From: Copromyces sp. CBS 386.78
Taxonomy: Eukaryota > Ascomycota > Sordariomycetes > Sordariales > Sordariaceae
Direction of reading: 5' to 3'
Length of the DNA: 64,000 nt
Assembly (NCBI GenBank): GCA_030685235.1
Contig: MU839216.1
Location: 56,763 to 120,762 of the forward strand
Shown here: positions 23,791-36,168 of the stretch, one piece after another
Layout of the letters: every line of letters starts with the position of its first letter
How positions within the stretch are numbered: position 1 is the first letter of the stretch
The notes under the pieces: generated by a model
What the model saw: the letters and a program-made list of their open reading frames with translations, nothing else
Database searches by the model: none
Told to the model about the DNA's origin: nothing
Position numbers and translations under genes: made by a program

Positions 23791-24749
23791 AATAGTAATA
23801 AGGACGAAATAAGTTTCAAATTCCTAACTAAACTAACTAATACGAATTCGAAGAATCTTCGACTGAAACTTCTTATAAATATTAAAACTATCCTTACTTC
23901 CCTCAAAATATTAATTTAAAAGCCGAAAATTAAATAACAAGCAACTAATTACCTCCCTCGGTAAAAAAGTCTTTTACTCGACTTAATAGAAACTTTAATT
24001 CCGGATATATATAAATTTCAAACTCTTTATCCAATTTACAACTTACTAATACCCTTCGATAAATATACTAGCCCCTTTCCCTTCTTTAATCAAATTATAA
24101 TCGACGTAAAATATAAAGACAAACTATTTCGAAATACTAACTCAATAAAATAATAAATTAAAAACTAAAGAATTAATAATCTAAATTATATAGCAAATTA
24201 AAAACTATAAATTAATAATAAATAATAAATTCCCTCTTTACTATTTCCGCCTATATTTAATATAAATACTTATAATTTATATACCGAATTCCTCTTTAAA
24301 ATAATTATTACCCTTTTAAAGTATATTATATTAATATTTTAAATAATTTTAACTAACCTTTTACAAATAGCTAACTTCTTACTAAAAATAAATATAATTA
24401 GAAAAATAATATTTACCTCCTATTATAATAATAATTACTACTAATTAAACGAAATTATAACCAAACCTCCGAACTAATATAATACTTAATACCCTAATTA
24501 CCCCAATTAAAATATAAATACTTTAATTTAAATAATATAAAAATATTTAAAAAATAAAAAGTATTTTAATAAAAGATACTAAATCTACCCGTCTCCGAAT
24601 AATTATAATAATTTAAAATATAACCTTATATAACTACTAATATATTTCCCCCTCTATTATAATATTTTAACTTAAAAACCCCTACCTTATAATTAATTAT
24701 TACTAAATATTATATTTAATACCTTTTCCTCCCCTTCCGCTCTAAAAGC

Positions 24750-26150
24750 CTTTCTTTCCCCTAATATTTAGAAATTTACTATACTAAAAATCCTTAACCC
24801 TACTATTCTCCTTACTAAAAATAATACTATAATTTACGTCCGCAATATTAGCCCTAAAAAAAAATTTAACGGTAAGAAAATTATTAAATATTTTAAATTC
24901 TTCGAAAAAGAAATCGGATATACTAACTTTAATAATAACGAATTTAAAATTACTACCTAAATTAATTAATATAAAAAATAACCTAACGACGTCGCTAAGG
25001 GTATCCTCTACTAATTTAAAATTAATATTAATATTATTTAAGAGAATTTTACCTTAGCCTTAAAAACCGCTTATAAAATTAAAGACCTTAAGCAAACTAA
25101 TAGTACGTTTATTACTCTAAAAAAATTCTATATTAAGCGTATCCCTTATAATAAAATAAAAATTACTAATACTATTTTTAATTACTTTACCCTTTTCGCT
25201 TATTAATCTTCTACTAATTACGATATTATTAAAGATTTAACCGTCAAAAACTTCTATAAAAAATTATATATTAATACTAAATATATAATTACTATTTTTA
25301 TATACAAATTTAAAAAGGAAATCTACTAAATAGATTAAACTACCTTTACTAATAAATTCAACAACTTTATTATTAAATAATTTAATAAAATCAATACTTC
25401 TAAATCTTTAACCTCCTCCAACTCTAATAAAAAAGAAATCGTCACCAAAACGCGCAAATCCTCTAAAAAGGTCGTCAAACTTAATAATAATATCTCCTCC
25501 AAAAATAATAATACCCTAATCGTTAAAAAAATTATTTAAATTATTACGAAGGAATTTACTAAAAAGTAACCCGCTATTAACAAAATTATAAATAAATTTG
25601 CCAATAACTTTAGGAAATTAATAATCTAAATTTCCCAAAATACTTACCTCCCTTTCTAAATACCCCCTCCTACCCTTTAATAACCTACTATCTACTACCT
25701 CTTTTAAATCTAATACCCTCCTATTTAAACTAACGCTATACTTATTAATAATTTTAATCGAAATAGAATTTAATACTTATTATCTAATAATTACTAATCT
25801 TCTAACGAATATTAAAAGGTCTATTACTAATATAAAAGAAATTACCTTATATATAAATACGCTAAAAAAAATATAAACCTTATATATAAATATTATTCTT
25901 TTTAAAAGGCTTAAATTTTTAAAGGTATACTATTTATTATTTTCCTTAGCCCTAATTGCAATTACGAGAATTATATAAATTAAAAGCTATATTACGCTAT
26001 ATAAAAATAAAGGAAAGTCGGAAATTTACTAAAGTTTTTAATCGCTTTAAAACCGAATTATCCCGCTTATTCTAACTTTAAAATTAAAAAACTTAAATAG
26101 TATAAAAATAAAAATCCTAATAAGCCTAACTATATTCTAAAATTTAATAT
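24750..26150 (+). pseudogene. Gypsy-A gag remnant
   Basis: Plus-strand frames after the 5' LTR give a long Lys/Asn-rich, stop-interrupted protein (for example FNGKKIIKYFKFFEKEIGYTNFNNN, then LALKTAYKIKDLKQTNSTFITLKKFY) that resembles the gag of fungal Gypsy elements with a 'FDGTD...FLxxYE' start. It precedes the protease and polymerase in the expected order. The nucleocapsid end (about 25900-26150) is too damaged to show a zinc knuckle. No frame is intact; limits are approximate. Confidence 0.55.
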
Positions 26151-26579
26151 CCTCTACTAAAATACTAAAAGAAAATAAAAAGAAATATAGAAATTAAAGG
26201 GGAAGAAAATATCAACTTTAATTAATATTATCCAAATTAAGAAATATAATTACTTCTATAGTCCGATATTAAAAGTTCGAAAATAAATTGCCTTTATATA
26301 TACTATCTTAACTAAAAATAAAGAATTTCCTAATAAATTTCTAAAAATTATAAAATTAATTAATTCGGGAAATAAAGGCGAAATTAATATAATACCTCTA
26401 ACTTCTATAATAATTATTACTTTTAAAAAAATTAAAAAGGTTCGGGTTTCCGAAAATAATTCTTCTAATAATACCCCTATATTTTCGTTTATCCCCCCTA
26501 TTTTAACCGTTAATATAGTTAAAAAAGGAGTTAAATATAATATTAATACTATAGAAGAAAAATAACCCGCTTCTAAATT

Positions 26580-29068
26580 TATTATTAAAAAGGTTAAAAA
26601 AGTCTACTTTTTTAACCAACTTAAAAATCCTAAAATCTATAATAATATTATAGATTTAAAAGAACTCTACCCTATAATTACGAAATTTATAAACGCTAAA
26701 ATCTCAATTATTATAAAAAATATTATAAAATATAGCCCTATTAATACTATAATTATTTACTGCTAAATAAATCTATTCGCCAATACTACTTATAATAATA
26801 ATTACAACCTGCCTAAACTTAAATTTAAATATAATAATAATACTATCTATAATAATACTCTAAAAGCTAATAAATTTATCCCTATCGTCCCTAAAGGACT
26901 TATTGTACCTAAAAAACTTATTTAAATCAATATTATAAATATTAAATAGAAATTTACTTGTAATGATACTTTAATTAATTTTATTAAATTAATAAAAGAG
27001 AACGTCTAAGTTATTTATAATTAAATCGATTAGTTAATATTCGTTAACGTTCTTTTAAAATAGTAAAAAATTAATAAATTTAAGACTAAATTAATTAAGA
27101 AGGTATTATTCTGTAATGCTTCTACTAATATCGTTAAATACGCTAAAATATTTACCCTAATTTTAAGGAATAAGGTTACCCGATTCTCTATACTACCTAT
27201 ATTAATAATCTCCGTTAAAACGAAAGAAGGGGAAAAGATCGCAGCCTTATTTAATATAAGAATTAAATACAATACTATTTATAAGGAATTAATAAATCGT
27301 TTTAATTTAATAAGTATTAATACTGAAATTACTAATATTAATAGTAACGGTAATTAAAAAAGATTCTTTAATAAGATTTATAAAAAAATTTACTTATTTA
27401 ATAAAAAAAAAAAAATCTATTTCTTTATTACTAAGAACTGTTCACTTAATTATAAAATTATTTTAAATCTCCCCTTCTTTTAAAACGCTAATATTCATAT
27501 AAAATATAATAAAAACGGGAAGAACTATACTTCTATTACTATTAATAGAATAATAATTTATATTATTCTAATTATTACCCCCGAAATATATAAAAGTAAT
27601 AAAAATTTTGGAGCTTAGAAGTTAACCGAAACCGATTAGCGGGTTTAACTCCTAAATAATACTTATAACCTCTATACAATTTAGTAAAAATAATACTATA
27701 AATACTAATTCTCTAATAAAGATAAAACCACTAAATTAAATAGAATTTAAAAAAAATAATAATAAGATCGTTATATTTACGGATAAAATAGTAGAAAATT
27801 TAATAGAAATATTATTTAAAAAGAAAGAAATGTATAAGGCGTTACAAAAAGTTTAGAAGATTATTAAAAAAAGAAACGCTAATTGTAAAATTAATTCGGG
27901 TCTAAAAAATACTATTCGGCCATACTTAATATAAAATAGAAGAAAAAATCCTAAAACTAGTATTAAAAAAGATTTAGAAGAATTAAAAGTAATAATTATT
28001 CCCCGGCAAATAAAGAGGAAGATTAAAAAAGCACTAGTAAAGGAATTTAAAAAAGCTATAAAGAAATCCGTAAGGAAAGCGAAGCAAATATTAACGACTT
28101 TCTATATATAAATTAATACTATATATAAGAAAGTCGGCTAAAAAGTTAACCTAATCGATAACGTAAGCTCTAATAAATTAAAGCTAATAAAAAACCCTAA
28201 TTAAAAAGTAAATAAGTAAGCCTAAATATAAGAATAAATCGCTAATACTCTAGAGAATTTCAATATAAAATAAGACAATTATATTATTCCCCAATTTATA
28301 GAACTAATTAAAAAGTTGAAATTAACCGAGGAATATCTTCAAACTATAATTAAAATAATCTAAAGTACTTTAAATAATAGCGAAATTAAATTATTTACTT
28401 ATATTTTCTATAATAAGGAATATACTTTTACTTAGGACTTTATAGAATATAGAAAACTCGATCCCAATATAGTTCCTCCTCAATAAATCTATACTATTCT
28501 ATACTCAGCTTAGTAAACTAAAGCTATCCTTATCCCAAAAACTCTCTACAATTAAATTTATAATTTATTTAAAAAAAAGATAAAGAAAGGAATCATCGAA
28601 GAAAGCTATACTACCTACTAAAATAATTAGTTTCTCATTATTAAAAAGGATAAAAGTATATACTTAATTAATAACGCTTAGAAAATTAATTAAATTATTT
28701 TAAAAAATATAAATCCACCCCTAGATTACGAAGAATTTAATAAAAGTTTTAAAGGTTGTAAAATAATTTCTTTATTCAATCCTTTTTCTAACTATAATTA
28801 AATCCCTTTCGAAGAGACTAGTAAGGATATTATTACTTTCTCTACGCCCTTTAACTATTTTAAAATAATAACTTTACCTCAAGGAAGTTATAATTTTATT
28901 ACCTAATTTATAAAAATAATAATTAAAATATTCTATAACCTAATTCTTAATATTTACTAACCTTATTTTAATAATATTTATATTAAAAACTCCTAGACAA
29001 ATTACAATAAAGAGGAAATCAACGTAAAAGGAATTAAGAAATATATTTTAAAATACTTAATTAATATT
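26580..29068 (+). pseudogene. Gypsy-A pol remnant, part 1 (protease and N-terminal reverse transcriptase)
   Basis: The reverse transcriptase is readable from about 28500: INPPLDYEEFNKSFKGCKIISLFNPFSNY, then IPFEETSKDIITFSTPFNYFKIITLPQGSYNFIT and PYFNNIYIKNS. This matches the Gypsy lineage with a PPNVDEFxxxFAG start, LDLxSGYDQ and TTFQTPxGxxRMTxLPQG blocks and a PFxDD box (now PYFNN). The catalytic aspartates are mutated. Gypsy-B has inserted at 29068 right after the palm, and the protein resumes at 36169. A protease region is expected at about 26700-27300 from position. Confidence 0.75.
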
Positions 29069-29301
29069 TATTACAGGGTTAGCCTATATTATATATACTA
29101 GTAACAATAGCTCTCTAAGACTACTGTCACCATTTCGGTTAATTGGCTGCGGCCTCCCGCTATAAACCCACTAGTTCATAGCTCAAATCCCAATAAAGCC
29201 CTTCTCCCGAGCGCACCTCTACACTTCTCTTCCTTTCTTCTCCTCGTACAATTACATATATCTTTCATCTATACCTAACCTCTCGCCCTCTACCTATAAT
29301 A
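29069..29301 (+). repeat. 5' LTR of Gypsy-B
   Basis: 233 bp, starts TATTACAGGGTTAGCC and ends CTACCTATAATA. Confidence 0.9.
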
Positions 29302-29899
29302 ATTAATTGCACTTTTTAACTATTATATTTATAGTATAAACCCATCTTTCATCGCAATTATTTTTCAATTACGCGCGTACAAAGATCGCTTCGTTACAAA
29401 TCGCTAAGCCTAGCACCCCCCCTAAATATCAATAATTATAATTATAATAATCGCCTAATTAAAACCCTAAACCTCCCTTTATTAATATATAAGGGAAGGT
29501 ATTCTTTATCCAATAAATAAAGGATCGCCTCGTTTAAATTGCCTCAAACGGTCCTAATAGCGGACTTTCTCTCAAATAGTCCTTAGCGAGGACCGTTCTT
29601 TCACTTTATATTTTACAATAATAATCCCGCCCTTTTCTCCCCTAACGGTAGTACCAGTAGCAATAATCTTCCTAATCTTTCTATTCCTACTTTTAATAAC
29701 CTATTTAACCTAAAATCGCTACGTTCCGCTATTAATACCCTTAATAGCAAATTCGATATTATAATTTATTATACTACATTTTTCGAACTTCCTTAACCCG
29801 TAATTACAATTCTCGCTAATCTTATCGAAGGTTTCGACTAAGAAGAAAGTTTCCCTATCCTACGCGAATATTTTGAAGTGACTTCTCTCTTCTTTTAAA

Positions 29900-32800
29900 C
29901 CCCCGCTTTCTAATCTATTATTATACCTCTTAATCGCTTTTATTATATTAACTTCGAATATTATAACAATTTCGAAAACGATTTTTATTATTTTAAAAAA
30001 GAATTTAAAATTACTTATTAAATAACCGACAATGCCCAGTCTAACTTCGATTAAAAGAATTTCGATTACGTTAATTTTAAATCCGCTTACAATATTTTAA
30101 TCGCAGAATATAATACTTTTAAAAAAAATATTATTATAATTAACCCTACGAATAAAATATTTTTCCGCTAGACGGTAGAAAACCCGCCTATTTTTACTAG
30201 TAAGGAGAATATTAATATTGCCCGCAAGTATAAAATTTTTAAAATTTAGTACTTCCGTATTTTATCCTAATAGAAGTACAATTTATTATTTTATATTAAT
30301 AAGGATATTAAAATTATTTATACAATTATATTATTTAGCCCGGAAATTCTTTCTAATATTTAGGACAATTTCGATATTATTTAAAATAGTAGCGATAAAA
30401 ATATTTAGTATTAGAAAACCGGTATTAAATTTATAGAATATTTTATTATTCGTTTTTAAAATATTAATTTTAAAATAAATATTAATCGCCATTTTAAAGA
30501 ATTATATATAAAGAATTTATTATTTATAAAGTTCGAATTTAAATTAATTAATTTTATAAATTTGTATAGTTTCGACGATTCGATAAAGGTCTATTATTTT
30601 CATAATAAAATTAATAAGTATTTCCGTAATATATTAGCGTATTATAATCTTCCTAACGCTAATAATTTTAAGAAGTAGCTAGATATTTATTATACTATAG
30701 CCGGCAACTTTAAGGACACCAATTATTACTATAAAATAAATATTCGTATTTTAAATATTAATAATTCGAATAATAATAATAATACTATTTTTAGAAGCGG
30801 TAGAGGCTTTAATTCTTATAATATTAATAAAGTCCCTATTAATTAGGGAGGAAATAAAATAGACTTCGACGTCGTCGACTTTATAATTTTTATTTATAAA
30901 AATATTCTTAATTAACGTTTTCGCGATAGCTTCTACTATTATTATAGTAAATTTAACTATATTATTCGTAATTATATTACATTAATTAACTACGGTTCCT
31001 AAGGCCCCTAATACCTTATTAGTAAGAAAATAAAAAAAGTAAGGGTTATAGTAAAGGTTATAATTAAGAATAGGTCTACGTTATTAATATTATTCTAACT
31101 ACCCCGGTTACTTTAGCCGCCCCTACCAAGCCCACTACTAATAGCGAATATTATAATAATTAGGAAAACGTTTAGCCTTTATATATAATTGCATATAGTG
31201 GCCTAGCCGGGTTATATTTAAGAAATAAATTTTAAACTCTATAGAATTAAAGGTTTTAAAGGAAATTAAAGTTTAATCGTTAAATAGTTTTATTTCTTTA
31301 AATTTAATATTTTTATCCTTTTATATTGTAACCTATTTATATAAAAATTATTATATTATTTTCATTAATAGTAGTTATTCTGTTTTTGCATTTATTAATT
31401 ACTTTTTTATTATTAAAAATAACCTTCCTCGTTTCCGATTACTAAAAGTAAAGAAGTTCATTTTTACTAACGGAGTAATTAAGGGTATTATTTTTGAAGG
31501 AGTAATAATTAAACTCTAAATCGGCTATTATAACGAGACTATTACTTTTTTAGTTTACGATATTTCTAACAAATATTTAATTATTTTAGGCTTCCCATAA
31601 ATATAATACTATTAATTAAAGATCGATTACAAATAGTATAGTATATATTTTAGCTATACCGCTTATTAGGGCCGCTACTTACTAGTAGATCTCTTTAGAT
31701 ACTAGATAGCGGCGTTTAAAGCTCTTATTAACCGGGTTTCGGTAGTTTCCGTCTATAAAACCCCCCTCCCGCTAATTAAGAAGGAGGAGATCGAATCTTC
31801 CTTTCTAACTATTAAAAAAGAGGAATGTCGCCCTCTAGTTATTAAAAAAGAAAAGATTAAGAAAATTGTAGAGGAGCCCGCTCTAGAGCCTTTATCCGCT
31901 TTCGAACTCCCGTATATTATTATTGAATTTACTCTGAAAATTAATCTTAAAACTAATTATTATACGGTCCCCGCTCCTATTAAAGCGTTAATAACTTAGA
32001 GGGCTAAATTTAAAATTACTATTACCAGTACCGCCATTCTCTTTATTAAAATTAAGAATCCCGCGTTTTACGAACTTTATATCCGTATAAATAATTATTA
32101 TATTTTAATTAGTACGTATCGTTCTTAATTTTAATACCGCTATTTTTACAATTCCAATTATAAATTCGATTCTAATAATATTAGAATATTTAATATAATT
32201 ATATTTAATTTTATTTACGAAAAATAGTAATTATAACCGTACGTTATAAGTTACGTTAAAATTAAGAAGTTAGTAACTATAGTAGATTTTTAAAATTTAG
32301 ATTTAATTGAGGAGATAATTAATAATATTATAGAAGGCGATAGAAGGAAGTATAAAGAAAGTTTACCCCTTACGCTTTATAATTTTATTAATAAAATAAT
32401 TAATATTTATATTTTAAAGGATATTTATAAAGCCGTAATCTTAATTAAAGCGGTTAATTTTATTGGAAATTTCGAGATTGACGTACTTGTATACGAAGAA
32501 GTTATTTAATAAATATATTTAGTTAAAGTCGACGAAGAGGATATAAATTTTTTTTTCAATAAAGTAGACTAATTATTGAAAATTAAGGAAGAGATTATTG
32601 AAATTTTAAATCGTGTTGAAGGATAGAAGTATATTAGCGAGGTCGCTATTTTTTTACCTTTATTAGCAGAGGAAATCCCTCCTTATCGTTCGTATAATTA
32701 TAAAATTAAATTATAATTAGGAGAATAACCTCTTATCGTACGGTTATACTATATATTATTTATAGAAGTAATTATTATTAAGAAATAGATTGATAATAAT

Positions 32801-35800
32801 TTAAGGAAGAAATTTATCCGGCCATTATAATCGGTGGCCGTTTCCCTCTTTTTACTAATTAAGAAATTTAGAGGCGGAATTTATATTTGTATAGATTATT
32901 ATAATATTAATAACATTATAATAAAAATATATTATTTATTACCGCTAATTAAAGAAATTTTTAATATTATTTATAAAGCGAAGATTTTTACGAAGTTTAA
33001 TATTATCGCTACGTTTAATAAGATCTGTATTAAGGAGGGGTATAAATAGTTTACCGCTTTTATTACCCGCTTCGGTTTTTACAAATTTATTATATATTCT
33101 TTCGGTTTATAAGGCGCATTGGGAACCTTTTAAAATTATATTAATAATATCCTATATAATATTTTCGATATTTACGTTACTATTTATTTCGACGATATCT
33201 TAATTTATTCCGATAACGAAGAAGAATATAAAAAATACGTTAAGGAAGTTTTATAAAAAATAATTAAAGTAGGGATCTAAATTGATATTAATAAATATGA
33301 ATTTTATATATAGCGAATTAAATATTAAAATTTTATTATTACCCTAAGTAATTTTAAAATAAACTTAGAAAAAGTCTTTATAATTATAATATAGGAAGTT
33401 CTGGATTTTAAAAAGTCGTTCTAATACTTTTTAGGATTCGTTAATTTCTATTATCGTTTTATTAAGTATTTTTCTATTATCGCCGGCCCGCTATACGAAT
33501 TAATTAAGAAAATGGTAGAATAGGAATAGGATAAGTAGTATTAGAAATCTTTCAAGGTATTTAAGAAGGCTTTTAATAGTAGACCTATTCTTTATATTTA
33601 TAATTAGTTTAAATAAATTATTATAGAAATAAATATTTCTAATTGGGCTTATAGTAGTACGTTATTATAATACGATAACGATAATATCCTTCGCCCCGTT
33701 ATTTACTTTAATTAGTAATATTCTTTAATTAAATATAATTATAATATTTACGATAAAGAATTATTTATTATTATTAAGGTATTAGAGGAGTAGCGCTCTA
33801 AATTAGAAGGAATATAATAATTTTTTAAAGTCCTTACAGATTATAAAAGTTTGAAGTTATTTATTATTAATAAATAGTTTATTCCCTAGTATATACAGTA
33901 GTCCTAGTTTCTCTTCTAATTTAATTTTATAATTAAGTATTGGCTAAGTTCGTTATAAGTACGTTTAAATATTTTAAAGAGGAAATTAAAGGATTTATTT
34001 AAAGACGAAGCCGACGAATAGTTATTGGTTAGAAATAAGGTTTTATTCGATTATAATATTTTTATTAATGGAATTTTTGTTTTGGAAAGTAGAAAGGAGG
34101 TTATTGACGTTGGGATTGAGTATATTTACAATTTAGAAGTAATAGATAATAAGTTTATTAACGATTTAATTACGGAGAATTACGAGAAGTCGGTATTTTT
34201 ATAAAATTTATTCGCCTATTTATTGGATTTTAGCCACTATATATAATTTAAGGAGGTAAAAGATTAATTGAAGAAGGTATTTTTTGTTAAATATAAGGTA
34301 ATATAAGGACGAATTTACTTTTAAGACGTTATTATTATCGACTTTAATAATATTAAACTTTAATTTTAATTCTTCCGCTATATATACAATTTACCGTCTA
34401 CTAATTATTTAGGTTAAGAAAAGATTTATTTATTATTCTCCTAATCTTTCTATTAGCTAAGGATATTTAGTATTGTTAAGGCTTATTATAAAGTTTATTT
34501 ACTATATATTAAATTTAAATTATTATAATACTTTCCGTACGGGTTTTTAAAGTTGTTAATAATACTTTTTGTATTATAGAAGGATATTTTTATAGATTAT
34601 ATTACCCCTTTAATTCTTTACGTACGCCGAGGTTAAGAATTTAAGTACGTAGTTGTTATTATTAATTATTTAATGAAAATACGATATTTTATTCTTATTA
34701 TTAGCTTTATAGCCGAAGAATTAGTAAATTAGTTTATTAAGAGGATTTATAGTATTTACGGCCTATTAGATTCTATTATATTAGACTACAGCTTTTAATT
34801 CGTTTTATAATTTTAAAGAACGTTGTCTTCTTATTTAGAAGTAGTTTTTAAATTTTCTTCCGTTTTCTATTTAATTATTAACGGCTAGACGGAATATATT
34901 AATATAGAAATAGAAAAATATTTTCGTCTTTATATTAATTAGGCGTAGGACAATTAGGTAGATTGATTCCTAATTACGGAATTTATTAATAATAATTTAG
35001 TTTTTAAGATAATAGGAGTATTTTCTTTCTTTATTAATTATAGTTTTTACCTTTATATAGGTATTGAACTAGTAAAACCGTACTTATTAAATTTATTAAT
35101 TTAATAGTAAGCAGAGTATTTTAAAGTTAATAAAATCGTTAATTATTTTAAAAAAGTATTAGAATATATTACGGATTAAATAAAATAAATTTAGTAACAG
35201 TACGAAGCTAATACTAATATTCGAAGAATAAATACTTTAAAGTATTAAATAGGAGATAAAGTCTTATTTAATATAAAAAATTTCAATATTAGCCGACCTT
35301 ACATAAAATTTACCCCCTTTTATAAAGGCCCGTTCGAAATTATTAAAATAAATAGTTATAAAATTATATTTAAATTACCGATTAATATAAAATATAGTCT
35401 TACTTTTTACATTAGTAAAATTAAATTATAAGCTAAAGTAAGTATTTTAAGATAATTAGAAGTATAATAGGACGTTCGTATAAATTAAAGTCGTAATATA
35501 AAGAAGATTAATAATAAGGAGGATTCGGTAGAATAGGATTTTATTAAGATTAATAGCTACCGTAAAATAATTAACGGTTATTAAGAATATTTTATCGTTT
35601 AGGTATTACTTTATTAACCTTTATAGTAGCCGCGTATTAATATAATTATATCCCCCAATACAATATAACGGTTTTACAAAATATACCTAGAAGTTCTAAT
35701 ACTTCTAAATTGGCTAGCGGCGGAGCGGAAGTAAAGGAAGAGGACGTTAGAGGAAATGGAGGAGCCGGCTATAGAAGCGGAAGCTCCGTTAGCAAAGTAC

Positions 35801-35900
35801 GAAGGGAGGAGGAGGTCGTTACAATTAACGGCTATAAAAGTTTTTTACGGTTGGACTAATCGTTTAATAGGGTTATTTATTATTTTATATAATTTTAGTC
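29900..35900 (+). pseudogene. Gypsy-B gag-pol remnant
   Basis: Plus-strand frames show a Gypsy reverse transcriptase at about 32860-33300: KFRGGIYICIDYYNINN, YYLLPLIKEIFNIIYKAKIFTKFNI and TIYFDDILIYSDNEEEYKKYV, with the YxDD box kept. RNase H follows at about 33600-33880 (KIIIEINISNWAYSS, YDKELFIIIKVLEE), then an integrase region from about 34370. Gag lies at about 29950-31150. A degraded chromodomain-like stretch may sit near 35530-35640 (low confidence). Many stops at Trp/Gln codons show RIP; no complete frame survives. Confidence 0.75.
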
Positions 35901-35930
35901 AACTATATAACTTTTTTTAGGCAGGAGTAA

Positions 35931-36163
35931 TATTATAGGGTTAGCTTGTATTATATATACTAGTAACAATAGTTCTCTAAGACTATTATTACTATTTCGG
36001 TTAATTGGCTGCGGCTTCCCGCTATAGACCTACTAGTTTATAGCTCGAGTCCTATAAAAGCCCTTCTCCCGAACGCACCTCTACACTTCTCTTCCTTTCC
36101 TCTCCTCGTACAATTACGCATATCTTTCATCTACACCCAACCTCTCGCCCTCTACCCGTGATA
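35931..36163 (+). repeat. 3' LTR of Gypsy-B
   Basis: 233 bp, starts TATTATAGGGTTAGC and ends CTACCCGTGATA; same length as the 5' copy. Confidence 0.9.
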
Positions 36164-36168
36164 ATATT

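Larger units (their letters stand above)
29069..36163 (+). mobile_element. Gypsy-B: complete Ty3/Gypsy element nested in Gypsy-A
   Basis: 233-bp LTRs at 29069-29301 and 35931-36163 with a 5-bp target duplication ATATT (29064-29068, 36164-36168). LTR ends are TATTACAGGG and CCCGTGATA, the same unusual edges as Gypsy-C, though the LTR interiors differ. It sits inside the reverse transcriptase of Gypsy-A in the same orientation. Length 7.1 kb. Strongly RIP-mutated, with a strand composition different from Gypsy-A. Confidence 0.93.
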
